The notes under the pieces were generated by a model that searched no databases, was not told the DNA's origin, and saw only the letters and a list, made by a program, of their open reading frames with translations. Positions 31,948-41,900 of a stretch of 64,000 bases of DNA are shown here, in pieces (position 1 is the first letter of the stretch; each line of letters starts with the position of its first letter). The position numbers and the translations under genes are program-made. The DNA lies in assembly GCA_020425605.1 (NCBI GenBank), contig JAGQRH010000021.1, forward strand, positions 1,791 through 65,790. Reading direction: 5' to 3'. This stretch comes from Planctomycetota bacterium. Its GTDB lineage: Bacteria; Planctomycetota; UBA8742; UBA2392.

Positions 31948-34900
31948 TCGTAGCCGCGAGGTCGTCGCCGGGGCGCCGCGCCCGGTGGCCCTTTCGGTCG
32001 TCGGCCCTTTACCGCAGGCATGTTCGAGCTGATGGTCTTCTTCTGAGCTGGCTTGGCCGGAGTCGGTTTGCCGAGCCGACCACTCGTTGCCTGTTTTTGT
32101 CGGGGGCGAGGCACCGTTGGCAGGCTGCTGTTCGAGTCCGCCTTGGGCGGCGGCGGAACAACCGGCAAAGCGCTGCTGGAGCCGGCTTTCGGGGGTGCCT
32201 TGACGGTCGGCAGGCGCCCGCTTGAGCCGGCTGCGGGTGGCGCTTTGACTCTGGGTGGGGCGCTGCCGGGGTTGCTCCTGCGCTGGCCGATGGTGCCCCT
32301 GGGACCTCTGGCGGTCGGCATCTTGCCCGCAACGGGGCCGGCCGGGAGGGCAGAGTGAGCGCGTGTACGTGTGCCCGGCAGGCTGCTGCGTTTGGTGGCC
32401 TGGTTTCGCGCACTGACAAAACTCTGGGTCTCCAGCTCTGCCAGCAGTTTTTCGCCATCCACAACGGTCTTGCGCGCAATGTCGTCGCCTCTGGCCTTGG
32501 CTGACTCCAGCGTCTTGGCAAGCAGCTCTTTCGCCTCCGACCGGCGACCGGTTTCGACCAGCAGTTCGGCCAGCAGCAGCTCCGCGTCCACCAGCGCGTC
32601 GTAGCCATGCTCGCGCCGCTTCTGCGTTGCCTCCGTGAGTGTGTCGATTGAGCTCTGCAGGTCGCGATTGTTGCGCTTGGCCTTCCAGCGCTCGCCAAGC
32701 ATGACACCCAGGTTGCTCAGGCTGCCCAGCGCGGAGCGGACTTCCCCGATCTCCACCAGAATCTGGTAGGAGTGCCGCCAGGTGTCTTCCGCGCCGCTGA
32801 TGTCACGGCCAAGTACGATGCTGAGTGCAGCGATGTTTGCCTCGGCAAGGGCTTCGCTCTTGCGTGCGCCGATCTCTCGCGCCAGCTCGCAGGCCTTGGT
32901 CGCGACCCGTAGTGCGTCTTCGTCACGCATCTGCTCGTGATAAATGCGCGTCAGCGTGTTGAGCTGGGTGACTTCCGTGAACGTTCTACCGAGTTCGCGA
33001 GACAGGCGCAGGCCCCGCAACATGCAGGCTTCTGAGCCCTGTCGTTCACCGGCCAGGTGCAGGGCGAGTGCCATGCCACCCAGCGCATTGGCCTCAAAAG
33101 CACGGTCGCCTTGCTGCTGCGCCAGATCAAGGGCTGACTGCAACTGCTCAACGGCTTCCGCGGCTCGGTCGCCGCGCATGTTCACCCATCCAAGGTTGAA
33201 CGTGACACGCGCTAGCAGCATCTGGTCGTCACTGTCCTGCAGCAACCGCAACGCGTTCTCGAACAACTTGCGCGCGTCCTTGGGTCTTCCGGTTGCACTG
33301 TAAATCTGGCCCAGGCGGTCTATCAGGCGCGCGCGGCGCAGCGATGACAGGTCGCGCAGCTGTCCTGCCTCCTGCAGGACCGCGATCGCCTCATCGACGC
33401 GCCCCAGAGACTGAAGCGCCGTGGCGCGTGCGAGCATGGCCGTGAACGTGACGTCGCTGTCGCCGTGGACATTCTTCAACATCTCTACGGCGTGCTCTGG
33501 GGCTTCGTTCAAGCGCAGCATGGCGTCGGTAACATTGATCCAGACCCATTCCTCCGAGCCCGGCATGAGGTCTGCCAGCCCGCCCCTGAGGACTTCCATG
33601 GCGCGGTCCTGGTCGCCGTTCGCATGCAGAATCGGTGCCGCCATGACGGCGCACCATGCACGGCGATCTGGCTTTTCTGTCTGCTGGTGAACTTCAAGAA
33701 GCGCCTGAAGCTCCAGCTGGACCCTCTGGTGTGCTTCAGCTGAGCCTTTTTCGCGATCGATCTTCCACCAGTGCCGGGCATAGTCGACGATGACGCGCTC
33801 ATGCGTTTCCTTCGACTCTGCCGCCAGCTTGTTGTCCTTCAGTCGCTCCAGCCCGAAGGCGCGCACGGATTCGTACATCCGGAAGCGCCGCTCATTGCCC
33901 AGGTCTTCCAGCACATCGGAGTGCAGCAGGCTCTGGCGCGCGAGCGAGTCAACCAGGTCTTCGGGTGCGTAGTCCTTGATCAGGCCCAGCACCGGCCCGG
34001 CTGTTTCGAGCTGAAAGCCGTCGGGGAAGCGGGAAAGCAGCATGAGCGCCTGGCGTTCGTGCTCGGGCAGCAGGTCCCAGCTCATTGCCAGCGTGCCTTG
34101 CAGGGTGCTGCCATCATCCTTCTGGCCGCTGCGCAGGAGCTCAAAGCGCTTGTCGAGGCGCTCCAGAATCTGGCGCGGAGAAAGCACGCCGGCGCGGGCA
34201 GCGGCGAACTGGATTGCCTGCGGCAACCCATCCAGCCGCGCGCAGATGTGGGCGACGTCCTGGTAGTTCTGGTCGGTCAGCGAAAACTTGCGATCGGCTT
34301 CCCGTGCGCGCTCGACGAACAATTGCACCGCGTGATAGCGCTCGGCATCGATGGCGGACTTCAGGACGTCCTTTCCGGGGCGCGGAGTCGCAAGCGGCTT
34401 CACGTGCAGGCAGGTCTCGGTCTTGGCATCCAGCGGAACCCGGCTCGTTACGACCAGCTGCAGTTGCTCGGCCCGTTCGCACCATTCCTCTACGCAGAGC
34501 CGGACACCGTCGCGTGCGCGCTCGCAATTGTCCATCAGCAGAGCTGATCTTCCGGCCGGGCTCTGGAGCGCCATGGCGATGCGCAGCCCGAGGCGGGTTT
34601 CGTCGTCACCCAGGCGCAGCGCGGTGGCGACTTCGCGGCAGACATCGCCCACGCTTTCGGCGCGCTGCAGGTCCACGTAGTGGATGCCGCCGGGGAACGT
34701 ACTTTGAGCTGCATCCAGCGCCGCCGCCCCGACGCGAGACTTGCCTGCGCCTGCCGGGCCAATCAGGCTCAAGACGGGGGCACTCTTGTCCCGCAACACG
34801 CTGACCGCCTCTTCCACGAGCGTTTCACGGCCGATCAACGGCGTGTCGAACTGCGGTAGCGCAGACTCGAGAGGAGCTCCGCCTGCGACCAGCGGCTTGG

Positions 34901-35681
34901 GTCGTCCGGTCTGCCGTGCGACGCGAATGGCCAGCAGCGTCTCGTCATCGGAAAGTTTCGCGCCGCCACGGAATGCGTCCACATCGGCGCGTATGGCCGC
35001 GACTGCAGTGCTCGAGCTCCCGGCGGCGGCACCCTGGATGTGGGACATGAGCCGCTTCTCGCCGTACATGACGTCCTGCGCGTTGAAAGCTTCGGTCAAC
35101 CCGTCCGTGTAATAGAAGAGCAGGTCGCCCGACTGCAGCTGGACAAACTCCTCGCGCAGCAAGGTCCCGAGCCGGGCGGACGGCATGATGCCGAGCACCG
35201 GCGCGTTGCCACGGATGCGGCCTTCATGCACTTCCGTGCCGCGTCGCAGGATCGGCGGGTTGTGGCCGCAACTGGCGTAGCAGAAGCTGTGATCGCGTAC
35301 GTCGATCACGCCATAGAGCATCGACAGGAACATCCCCTGTGGAATGTCGGCACGGATACTGTCGTTCACGTCCAGCAATACCTGCCGCGGCGAGACGTTG
35401 CCCCGCCCGCACAGCTGCAACACTTTCTTGGCGGCGGCCATCAGCAGGGCAGCGGCTGTGCCGTGGCCGGACACATCGGCGATTACGATGCCCAGGTGCC
35501 AGGCATCAACGATGATGAAGTCATAGAAGTCGCCGCCAAGCATGTCGCATGCGCGGTAGCTGGCAGCGATTTCAAGCGTGTCGATGACAGGGACCTGCGG
35601 CAGCATGGTCAGCTGCACGCTGCGCGCGCGATGTAGTTCCGATCGCGGGCCAGACTGGTCTTCGGCCGAGAAGTCCCCCAT
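31941..35681 (-). CDS. SpoIIE/PP2C phosphatase-STAND ATPase-TPR protein (paralogue 1)
   Basis: A 1246-residue soluble protein. The SpoIIE/PP2C domain (about 15-255) has metal residues in GGDFYDF (Asp51), ADVSGHG (Asp69), YTDGLTEA and SDDET. A STAND ATPase follows, with prefix PLIGRETLVEEAV, Walker A GPAGAGKS at 308-315, LLMDN as Walker B, VVTSR, and GLPQAI. A winged-helix region and roughly ten TPRs come next. The final 160 residues are basic and Pro-rich, with SSGRLPTVKAPP-type repeats. It should dephosphorylate a Ser/Thr-phosphorylated partner under control of nucleotide state and TPR-bound ligand. It follows an ion-channel gene by 63 bp. Confidence 0.93.
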   Translation of the reverse strand: MGDFSAEDQSGPRSELHRARSVQLTMLPQVPVIDTLEIAASYRACDMLGGDFYDFIIVDAWHLGIVIADVSGHGTAAALLMAAAKKVLQLCGRGNVSPRQVLLDVNDSIRADIPQGMFLSMLYGVIDVRDHSFCYASCGHNPPILRRGTEVHEGRIRGNAPVLGIMPSARLGTLLREEFVQLQSGDLLFYYTDGLTEAFNAQDVMYGEKRLMSHIQGAAAGSSSTAVAAIRADVDAFRGGAKLSDDETLLAIRVARQTGRPKPLVAGGAPLESALPQFDTPLIGRETLVEEAVSVLRDKSAPVLSLIGPAGAGKSRVGAAALDAAQSTFPGGIHYVDLQRAESVGDVCREVATALRLGDDETRLGLRIAMALQSPAGRSALLMDNCERARDGVRLCVEEWCERAEQLQLVVTSRVPLDAKTETCLHVKPLATPRPGKDVLKSAIDAERYHAVQLFVERAREADRKFSLTDQNYQDVAHICARLDGLPQAIQFAAARAGVLSPRQILERLDKRFELLRSGQKDDGSTLQGTLAMSWDLLPEHERQALMLLSRFPDGFQLETAGPVLGLIKDYAPEDLVDSLARQSLLHSDVLEDLGNERRFRMYESVRAFGLERLKDNKLAAESKETHERVIVDYARHWWKIDREKGSAEAHQRVQLELQALLEVHQQTEKPDRRAWCAVMAAPILHANGDQDRAMEVLRGGLADLMPGSEEWVWINVTDAMLRLNEAPEHAVEMLKNVHGDSDVTFTAMLARATALQSLGRVDEAIAVLQEAGQLRDLSSLRRARLIDRLGQIYSATGRPKDARKLFENALRLLQDSDDQMLLARVTFNLGWVNMRGDRAAEAVEQLQSALDLAQQQGDRAFEANALGGMALALHLAGERQGSEACMLRGLRLSRELGRTFTEVTQLNTLTRIYHEQMRDEDALRVATKACELAREIGARKSEALAEANIAALSIVLGRDISGAEDTWRHSYQILVEIGEVRSALGSLSNLGVMLGERWKAKRNNRDLQSSIDTLTEATQKRREHGYDALVDAELLLAELLVETGRRSEAKELLAKTLESAKARGDDIARKTVVDGEKLLAELETQSFVSARNQATKRSSLPGTRTRAHSALPAGPVAGKMPTARGPRGTIGQRRSNPGSAPPRVKAPPAAGSSGRLPTVKAPPKAGSSSALPVVPPPPKADSNSSLPTVPRPRQKQATSGRLGKPTPAKPAQKKTISSNMPAVKGRRPKGPPGAAPRRRPRGYDQ

Positions 35682-35744
35682 ATTCGGGGATTCAAGCCTA
35701 TTTGGGCAGCTTTGTCACCCGTGCTCTGGGCGATTTGGGCGGAG

Positions 35745-36785
35745 TCATGCCGCAACGGTCTCGCCATTCAGGCGATGCAGGGTCTTGAGGGTCTGCGGCT
35801 CGCACTCGAGCGTCAGAATGTCGCCCTGCTCAACGACGACATCGGACGGCGGGTGGAAGATTGTACCGCCGCCGCGCTTGTAGCTGACAATGACCATCTG
35901 GTGAGTGCGGGCCAGATCCATCACCGTCGAGCCAATGAGTTTCGAGTTCTCGTTCACGGGGATCCGCGCGATCACCAGCAGGCGCTCATCGACGTAGAAG
36001 CTGTTCAGGATTGCCTTGTCGGCGCTGGCCGTTGCGAATGTCGGTGCGGCGAGCATCGCCGTGCTGAATGCCAGTTCGATGTCCATGGTGTCGCGGATTT
36101 TCTCGGCAAGTTCCTGGTCGTACATACGCAGCACAACGCGCAGGTCCTTCTTCACCTTGCGTGCGTCCATGGCGAGTTCAAGATTCGCCAGGTCGTCATC
36201 GGTGGCGCAGATCAATGACTTCGCGCCCTTGATGTTCACATCATCCAGAATGCCTTCTTCGCGGCCGTGCCCGACACGAACGGCAACGCCGTGCTTGGCG
36301 GCGTATGAGAAATTGGGGCACTGCGGGTCTTTCTCGATCACGACCACCAGCTCGTGAAGCGCAATCAGCTGCTGCAGGATTCGGAAGCCGACCTTGCCCA
36401 GCCCGAACAGCACGACATGGTTCTTCATCGTTTCGCTCATGGATTTCACCCAATCGGGACTGTGTTCGTCGCGGCGTACCACCGCGTAAGTGAAGCGCAC
36501 AAAGCCGTCGAGCACCAGAATCAGCCCCAATGGCGGCAGGATGAAGTAGAACAATTCCAGCAGCGGATGGTGGGGGTATGGGTACAGGTGCTCCATGAAG
36601 ATCAGGCAGAACGTGACGTAGATTGCCTCGGTGAACCCGAGCCGCTGCTGCTGGTAGAGGAAGTAGAAGGCAATCCCGCCCAGCAGCACCAGTCCCATCA
36701 CGAACAGGAACAGCGGCATGAAGCGCCGGATCGGCTTCTGCAGGTAGATCAACCAGGCCCGTGCCCGACGTTGCTTGCTTTGCAT
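35745..36785 (-). CDS. Ion channel with TrkA-N/TrkA-C regulatory domains (potassium channel-like)
   Basis: A 346-residue protein. Two membrane helices (about 22-40 and 60-86) flank a pore-like segment EAIYVTFCLIFMEHLYPYP, in which the canonical TVGYG filter is not evident. The RCK/TrkA-N domain (about 110-240) has GLGKVGFR and acidic Glu/Asp at beta-strand ends (VVIEKDP), fitting NAD binding; TrkA-C follows. It should be a two-helix gated cation channel. It starts 9 bp after the upstream membrane-protein gene and lies 63 bp before PP2C-STAND 1, so the three probably form one operon. Confidence 0.85.
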   Translation of the reverse strand: MQSKQRRARAWLIYLQKPIRRFMPLFLFVMGLVLLGGIAFYFLYQQQRLGFTEAIYVTFCLIFMEHLYPYPHHPLLELFYFILPPLGLILVLDGFVRFTYAVVRRDEHSPDWVKSMSETMKNHVVLFGLGKVGFRILQQLIALHELVVVIEKDPQCPNFSYAAKHGVAVRVGHGREEGILDDVNIKGAKSLICATDDDLANLELAMDARKVKKDLRVVLRMYDQELAEKIRDTMDIELAFSTAMLAAPTFATASADKAILNSFYVDERLLVIARIPVNENSKLIGSTVMDLARTHQMVIVSYKRGGGTIFHPPSDVVVEQGDILTLECEPQTLKTLHRLNGETVAA

Positions 36786-36794
36786 ACAGGGAAT

Positions 36795-37514
36795 CTAGCC
36801 TTCCGCTCCGGTTTCGGCAGCCTGCAATATTCGCTGCGTGAATTCGTCGTTCAACACCAGTGACAAGTCATTCTCGGTATAGAACAGCACTCCCGGCTCC
36901 AGCTCGAGGGCGCGCAATGCGGCAGGCAGCCCGGGCTCGTGCAACGACATATCCAGGTCCAGCACCGAGATGCGGCGGTTGTGCTGATACAGGAAGCCGA
37001 GAATCCGGGCCATGACCCAGCTGTCTGCCTTCAGCGCGTGCAGTACCCCGGCGAGGTGGGAGATGCAGCTGGCGGTCGCCCAGACGGGGAACAGCAGCAT
37101 CTGCATCCCGAAACCCGATTCGGCATCCGGCTCCGATGGCTCGAACAACGGCGGCGGCGTCAGTCGTTTGCTGCGGATGCGCAGGTTGCCGCTTGGCAAT
37201 CCGACATCCACCACCGGTGTCCGGTAGAGCCACCAGTAGACCGGGTACATGGCCAGCAGCACCAGCGCAGGCAACACGAGCACGGCCAGCGAATCCGTTC
37301 CAAGCACGGCGCCACTCGACATGTATGCAACCACGTATGTGGTGAGGGCGAACGCCACTCCGTTGGCGATCAAAGCCACGAACGCGAAAACGACGGCCGC
37401 CATCAGCTCGTGGACCGCATGGCCCTTGAACTCAACGTGCAACCAGGCGTGCAGGTTCTCAAGCTGGCGATGCAAAAGGGGGTCACGCGAGCCTGTGTTC
37501 GCCATACCGTACAT
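36795..37514 (-). CDS. Hypothetical membrane protein, first gene of the channel/PP2C-STAND operon
   Basis: A 239-residue protein with helices at about 36-60 and 74-96, plus a weaker one near 133-152. Its C-terminal cytoplasmic domain ends NDLSLVLNDEFTQRILQAAE. It contains a charged HEPGLPAALRALELEP segment. I do not recognise the family. ATG 37514 or 37505 are both plausible; an open frame continues into the sirtuin promoter region and is not used. The 9-bp gap to the channel gene points to shared function, perhaps a channel accessory subunit; this is inference. Confidence 0.72.
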   Translation of the reverse strand: MYGMANTGSRDPLLHRQLENLHAWLHVEFKGHAVHELMAAVVFAFVALIANGVAFALTTYVVAYMSSGAVLGTDSLAVLVLPALVLLAMYPVYWWLYRTPVVDVGLPSGNLRIRSKRLTPPPLFEPSEPDAESGFGMQMLLFPVWATASCISHLAGVLHALKADSWVMARILGFLYQHNRRISVLDLDMSLHEPGLPAALRALELEPGVLFYTENDLSLVLNDEFTQRILQAAETGAEG

Positions 37515-37572
37515 GGCTGTATGATTGCTCGTGGCAGCCAGATAGGCACTTACAATTCGGCCGGTGATTTGC

Positions 37573-38343
37573 ATGGACAGTGGAGTCGTTCTGCCGCCAG
37601 GACTGGTCGAGCAGCTGGCGCGCGTGCGTTCAGTGGGGGTGATTACGGGCGCGGGCATCTCGGCCGAATCGGGAATTCCCACCTATCGCGGCAAGGGCGG
37701 CATCTACGACGACCCGGAAGAGGGCGACCGCACCATCGAGGCGCTGAGCGCGCCGATGATCCATGAAGACCCGGACCGCTGCTGGCGCGCCATCGCCCAG
37801 ATCGCCAAAGCCGCCGGCGGAGCCACGCCCAACGCGTCGCACCGCGCGCTGGTGGACATCGAGACCTCGGTGGAGCGCTTCGTGCTGTTGACCCAGAACG
37901 TGGATGGGCTGCACCGCATTGCGGGCACGCGCAATATCATCGACATCCACGGCGACACCAGCCACATCTACTGCATGAAGTGCGGCGCACGCGACCGCCT
38001 GATGGACCGCAGCAATATCGACAGGGCTCCGCGTTGCATGTGCGGCGGCGTGATGCGCCCTGACGTCGTGCTATTCGGCGAAATGCTGCCGCCCGAGAAA
38101 GTACAACGTCTCTATTCGGAGTTCTTCGACAACCCGCCGGATACGGTCATCAGCATCGGCACCAGCAGCATGTTCCCGTACATCATTGAGCCCGTAGTGG
38201 CAGCAGTGCGCGCCGGGCGCCTCACCATCGAAGTAAACCCCGAGCCAACCAGCATCACCGACATCGTCGACTACCACCTACAAGCCCCGGCCGGCCAGGT
38301 GTTGCCCCTCCTGGCTGGTGGCTTGACGGCGCGCAGGCACTAG
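37573..38343 (+). CDS. Sir2-family NAD-dependent protein deacylase (sirtuin)
   Basis: A 256-residue core sirtuin. NAD-binding GAGISAESGIPTYRG, NVDGLHRIAG and the catalytic His in IIDIHGD are intact. Zinc ligands are CMKCGA and CMCGG, followed by RPDVVLFGE. It should remove acetyl or other acyl groups from lysines using NAD. The second cysteine pair is compressed (Cys-x-Cys), as in some bacterial homologues. It lacks extra domains that would suggest a SIR2 antiphage NADase. ATG 37573 is used; GTG 37564 is an alternative. It diverges from the membrane-protein/channel operon by about 58 bp. Confidence 0.92.
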   Translation: MDSGVVLPPGLVEQLARVRSVGVITGAGISAESGIPTYRGKGGIYDDPEEGDRTIEALSAPMIHEDPDRCWRAIAQIAKAAGGATPNASHRALVDIETSVERFVLLTQNVDGLHRIAGTRNIIDIHGDTSHIYCMKCGARDRLMDRSNIDRAPRCMCGGVMRPDVVLFGEMLPPEKVQRLYSEFFDNPPDTVISIGTSSMFPYIIEPVVAAVRAGRLTIEVNPEPTSITDIVDYHLQAPAGQVLPLLAGGLTARRH

Positions 38344-38590
38344 AAAGGCAGGCGGGCGCTTGGCTTTTGGCCTTGCGCCCGTGTTTGAGTTGACCGCTCC
38401 GGCGGGGCGGCTTTAGCCCGGTTATGCGGCGGGGGGGATGCCGCAAACTTCGACCGGGGAAAGCACAGGCCCCGCGGCGGGTGGGTGAGCCGGCTCGGCC
38501 GAGCTCGTTTCCCACACCCTTAAGATAGTCCACGGGCGCGCAGTGCGCGATTACAAGCGGTTGGGCGGTTTGTAGGGCTCGGCCTGCAAT
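38344..38590. other. GC-rich intergenic stretch with inverted repeats
   Basis: This 247-bp gap between convergent genes has no credible ORF; a minus-strand Pro/Arg-rich frame over it looks like chance. Short self-complementary segments occur (CCGCTCCGGCGGGGCGG, TGCGGC...GCCGCA near 38420-38445, and GAGCCGGCTCGGCCGAGCTC). It could hold a structured RNA or only intergenic palindromes. No rRNA, RNase P, SRP or tmRNA signature was recognised. Confidence 0.4.
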
Positions 38591-38962
38591 CTAGCGGGAC
38601 AGGGCCAGGCCGTGACGGTGCAGTGCGCCCTTGATTTCAGCGACGCTCTCATCGCCGAGGCCGGTGTTGCGGACCTGGTTCTCGGTGGTCAACGTCAGGT
38701 CCCGGACGCGCTCGATGCCCAGCGCTCGCAGTTTCTTGTTGATGCGCAGCGCGAGATCGAGCACCTCGAGCGGCTCGGCCAGAATGTCGGTCTCCAGCAG
38801 CCCGCTGTCAGGCAGCTCGCTCTGCTGCAGCCTCTCGGCCATCATGGCGCGGGCGATCCGGAACGACTCGCGGGCAAGCTCCTCGACGTCGTCCCACTCA
38901 CGGCCGATCAACAGGCCCTGAAGTGCCGCCGCTGCGTACAGATCAAGCTGGGTCGATGACAT
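38591..38962 (-). CDS. Free-standing RNA polymerase alpha-CTD-like protein
   Basis: A 123-residue protein. Residues about 65-120 match the RNA polymerase alpha C-terminal domain: LDLALRINKKLRALGIERV, then DLTLTTENQVRNTGLGDES and IKGALHRHGLAL, the two-helix hairpin fold that binds UP elements and activators. The N-terminal half is helical (LDLYAAAALQGLL...WDDVEELARESFRIARAMM) and probably mediates association. No N-terminal assembly domain is present. It starts 2 bp after PP2C-STAND 2, so the two should be coexpressed and may share a signalling path to transcription. Confidence 0.85.
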   Translation of the reverse strand: MSSTQLDLYAAAALQGLLIGREWDDVEELARESFRIARAMMAERLQQSELPDSGLLETDILAEPLEVLDLALRINKKLRALGIERVRDLTLTTENQVRNTGLGDESVAEIKGALHRHGLALSR

Positions 38963-38964
38963 GA

Positions 38965-41900
38965 CTATTCTCCGTCCTGCACCTTCAGTGGCTTGAATGG
39001 TTTCATCCCGCACTTCATGCACTTCTGTAGTGATCGTATCCGAACTTCCGAGCCCTGGTAGCGCTGGCCACAAAGCGGGCACCGTACGCGCACGCGAATC
39101 GCTTCTTCCGGGTTAGCCGGCACGTCGAGCAAATCGACGCCCATGCGCTCAAACCAGCTGGTGCTGTAGCGGTCGTAGCCGTCTGCCTCCGCCATCTCAC
39201 GGGCCTTGGCGGCGAACCTCTGCGCGTTGGCGTTCTTGCCTTGCGATTGCAGAATCCGCGCGCGCAGCGCAGTCAGCAGGAATAACAGCCCGGCCGGCGG
39301 ATCCAGTGAGGCTTCGACGCGTGGAATCGCGTCCAGAACGCCCGCGCTTGCGCCTTCCAGATTCCCTCTGCGGTACTCGGCTAACGCGAGAATGGTCTTG
39401 GCCTGCAACGACGGGGTAATATCCGCGCGCCCGGTATTGGCCTCGAGGATCTCTGTGGCAAGCGCGTGTGCCTCGTCCGGCCGGCTGCATTCAAGCTCTA
39501 CGATCGCGGCCATGTTGCAAGCCCGCAGTCGCAACAGCAACGAGGCCGAAGACCTGGCGTAGGTCAGCGCGTACGTGACCGCTTCCCGCGCGGCGTCCAG
39601 GTCTCCGACATTCAGCGACAACGAAGCCATATCAAGATGCGTGATCGCCACGTTCAGGCTGTGGCCGGTTTCCTTGTAGAGCTCCTGCGCGACGAGGCAG
39701 TGCTCAAGGGCGCCCTCCAGTTCTCCCCGACCTTCGAGCAGTCTGGACGTGGCGAGCTCGAGTGTCGCTATCGCATCCCGCCCGTCGAGGCGGTCCAGGA
39801 AGGGTCGCAGGTCATTGATCTCCAGCTCGGCCTCGTCGTAGCGCTTCTGACGCAGCAGCCCCATGATGAGGTTGATGCGGGCAACGGAAAGCTGGTTCAG
39901 GTCGCCCACGCTCTCCATGATCGCGGCTGCTTCCCGGTGCAGCTTCTCGGACTCAATGCCGCGCGACTGGCGCGACCGCAGGTTGCCGAGGGAAATCTTG
40001 GCCAGTCCGATGCTGCGTTCGTCGCCGACCCTCGTCGCTTCGTCAATCAGGCGCAGGAAGTCGGCGGCGGACAGATCGTCATTCGCCAGCGTTGAGTGCA
40101 TCCGCCCGCGAAGCAGCAGCGTGGAAGACAGTGCCGTGAACTTCCCTGACTCTTCGGCGATGCGGACCGCTTCGTCCATCATGGGGATCGCGTCTTTGTC
40201 GCCGCCGATCGAGAACAGCAACTGGGTTCGCATCTGCAACAACGTGACCCGCGCCATCGGGCCGGCGTTCTGGAACCTGTCCCAGACTTCGGCCATCAGC
40301 GGCCTGATATCGGCCGCGCTTCGCTTGTCGCGGCTGGTGAATAGTGCCTCGAAGAGCGGCATGCCGGTCTTCGCGTCATTGTCGTCCAGTGCCGTCCGCA
40401 GTGCCGCGCGCATGTTGTCGCGGTCAAGGCCAAGACGGTCCGTGGCCTCCAGCAGATCGGGCGTGCGGGCGGCCTCGGTCCAGTGGTTCGCGTAGTCGGC
40501 GAAGTATTCTTTGTGTCTCTGCATCAGTGCAGCGGACTCTTCGGGGGAAGTTAGGCGGCCGGCGAATTCGCGAAGGGCCGAGAATGTATTGAAGCGCGTG
40601 CCATACGGCGTGGAATCACGCCAGAGGAAGCTCTTGTCGAGCAGATTGTCGATGGCCTCAATCGCGCTACGGCGCTGGTCACCATCTTCCAACTTTACGA
40701 TTGCCTCGGCGGCGTCGATAAAGAAGCCACCGCGAAACGCGCACAGCTGGCGAAACGCATTCTGCTCCCAGTCGTCGAGGTGCGCATAGCTCCATTCGAG
40801 TGCTTCGCGCATGGACTGGTACGGCAGCCCAAGGTCGCCCGTACGCGCGCGCAGCACGGCGATCTTGCTTGTGGGTGTCTTGAGCTGGCGGAACACTTCG
40901 GCCGGCGCCAGTTGGTTCATGCGCGAGGCAGCCAGCTCGATGGCAAGCGGCACACCCTCAAGCTCGGCGCAGATGCCCATGACGTCCGAGAGGTTGTCCT
41001 CCGTCAGCTGGAACTTGGCGTAGCTGCGCCGGGCGCGATCGACGAACAGCTTCACCGCCGGGAAGTTTGCGGCTTCTTCCAGCGTGGTGTCGCGCGACTT
41101 GGCACCTGGAGATTCGAGGGGCTTGAGTGCAATTTCCGTGTCGTCCGGGATATTGAGTCGGAGCTGGCTGGTCACGATGCAGTCCAGCTTGGGGGCGAGC
41201 GGCTGGAGGGCGCCGACGAACTCATTGACCGCCTCGATCGCTGACTCGGCATTGTCCAGGACCAGCAGCACGGAGCCGCGCAAGGCGAGCCCGTTGCCGA
41301 GGTCGGCTACCGGGTCATTGCCACGCAGAGGAATGCCGACCACCGATGCGACGGCGTTCAACACGTCCTCATCGCCGCGGCATTCCGTGATGGGAACGAA
41401 CCAGGCGCCGCCCGTGTATTTCCGGGCACGGGTTCGGGCGAGCTCAAGTGCAAGGCGGGTCTTGCCCATTCCGGCTACGCCGATGATCGACACGCTGTTC
41501 TTGCCGCCCTCAAGTGCTTCGCCAATCGTCTTGAGTTCCGCTTCACGCCCGACGAATGAGTCCGACCGCTGCGGCAGATTCGATTCGATGCGGGGTTGCC
41601 AGGTGGGTTGCAGCGCGGGCTCAGACCCGCCGCGGAATCGGAATGCCACAAGCGTGACGTCGTCATCGGCTTCGCGCCCGTCGCGGAATGTCTCCACATC
41701 TTCCTGCAGGTGCTGCAGCAGGTCGATCGCGTCTGTGTCCGGCCCGATTGCAAGGCTCTCGCTCAGGCGCTTCTCACCGAACATCTCATCTTTGTTGTCG
41801 GCGGCCTCGCTGACACCGTCCGTGTAGAGCAGCACCCAGTCCCCGGCCGACAGCTGGAGCGTTTCTTCTTCAAGTACGGTCTGCATCGCCTGCACAAATG

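Noticed and set aside
37573-38343. SIR2-STAND antiphage defence system
   Set aside because: The sirtuin is a plain zinc-bearing deacylase in its own transcript; it is not fused to STAND, and no nuclease, reverse transcriptase or other defence gene is adjacent.
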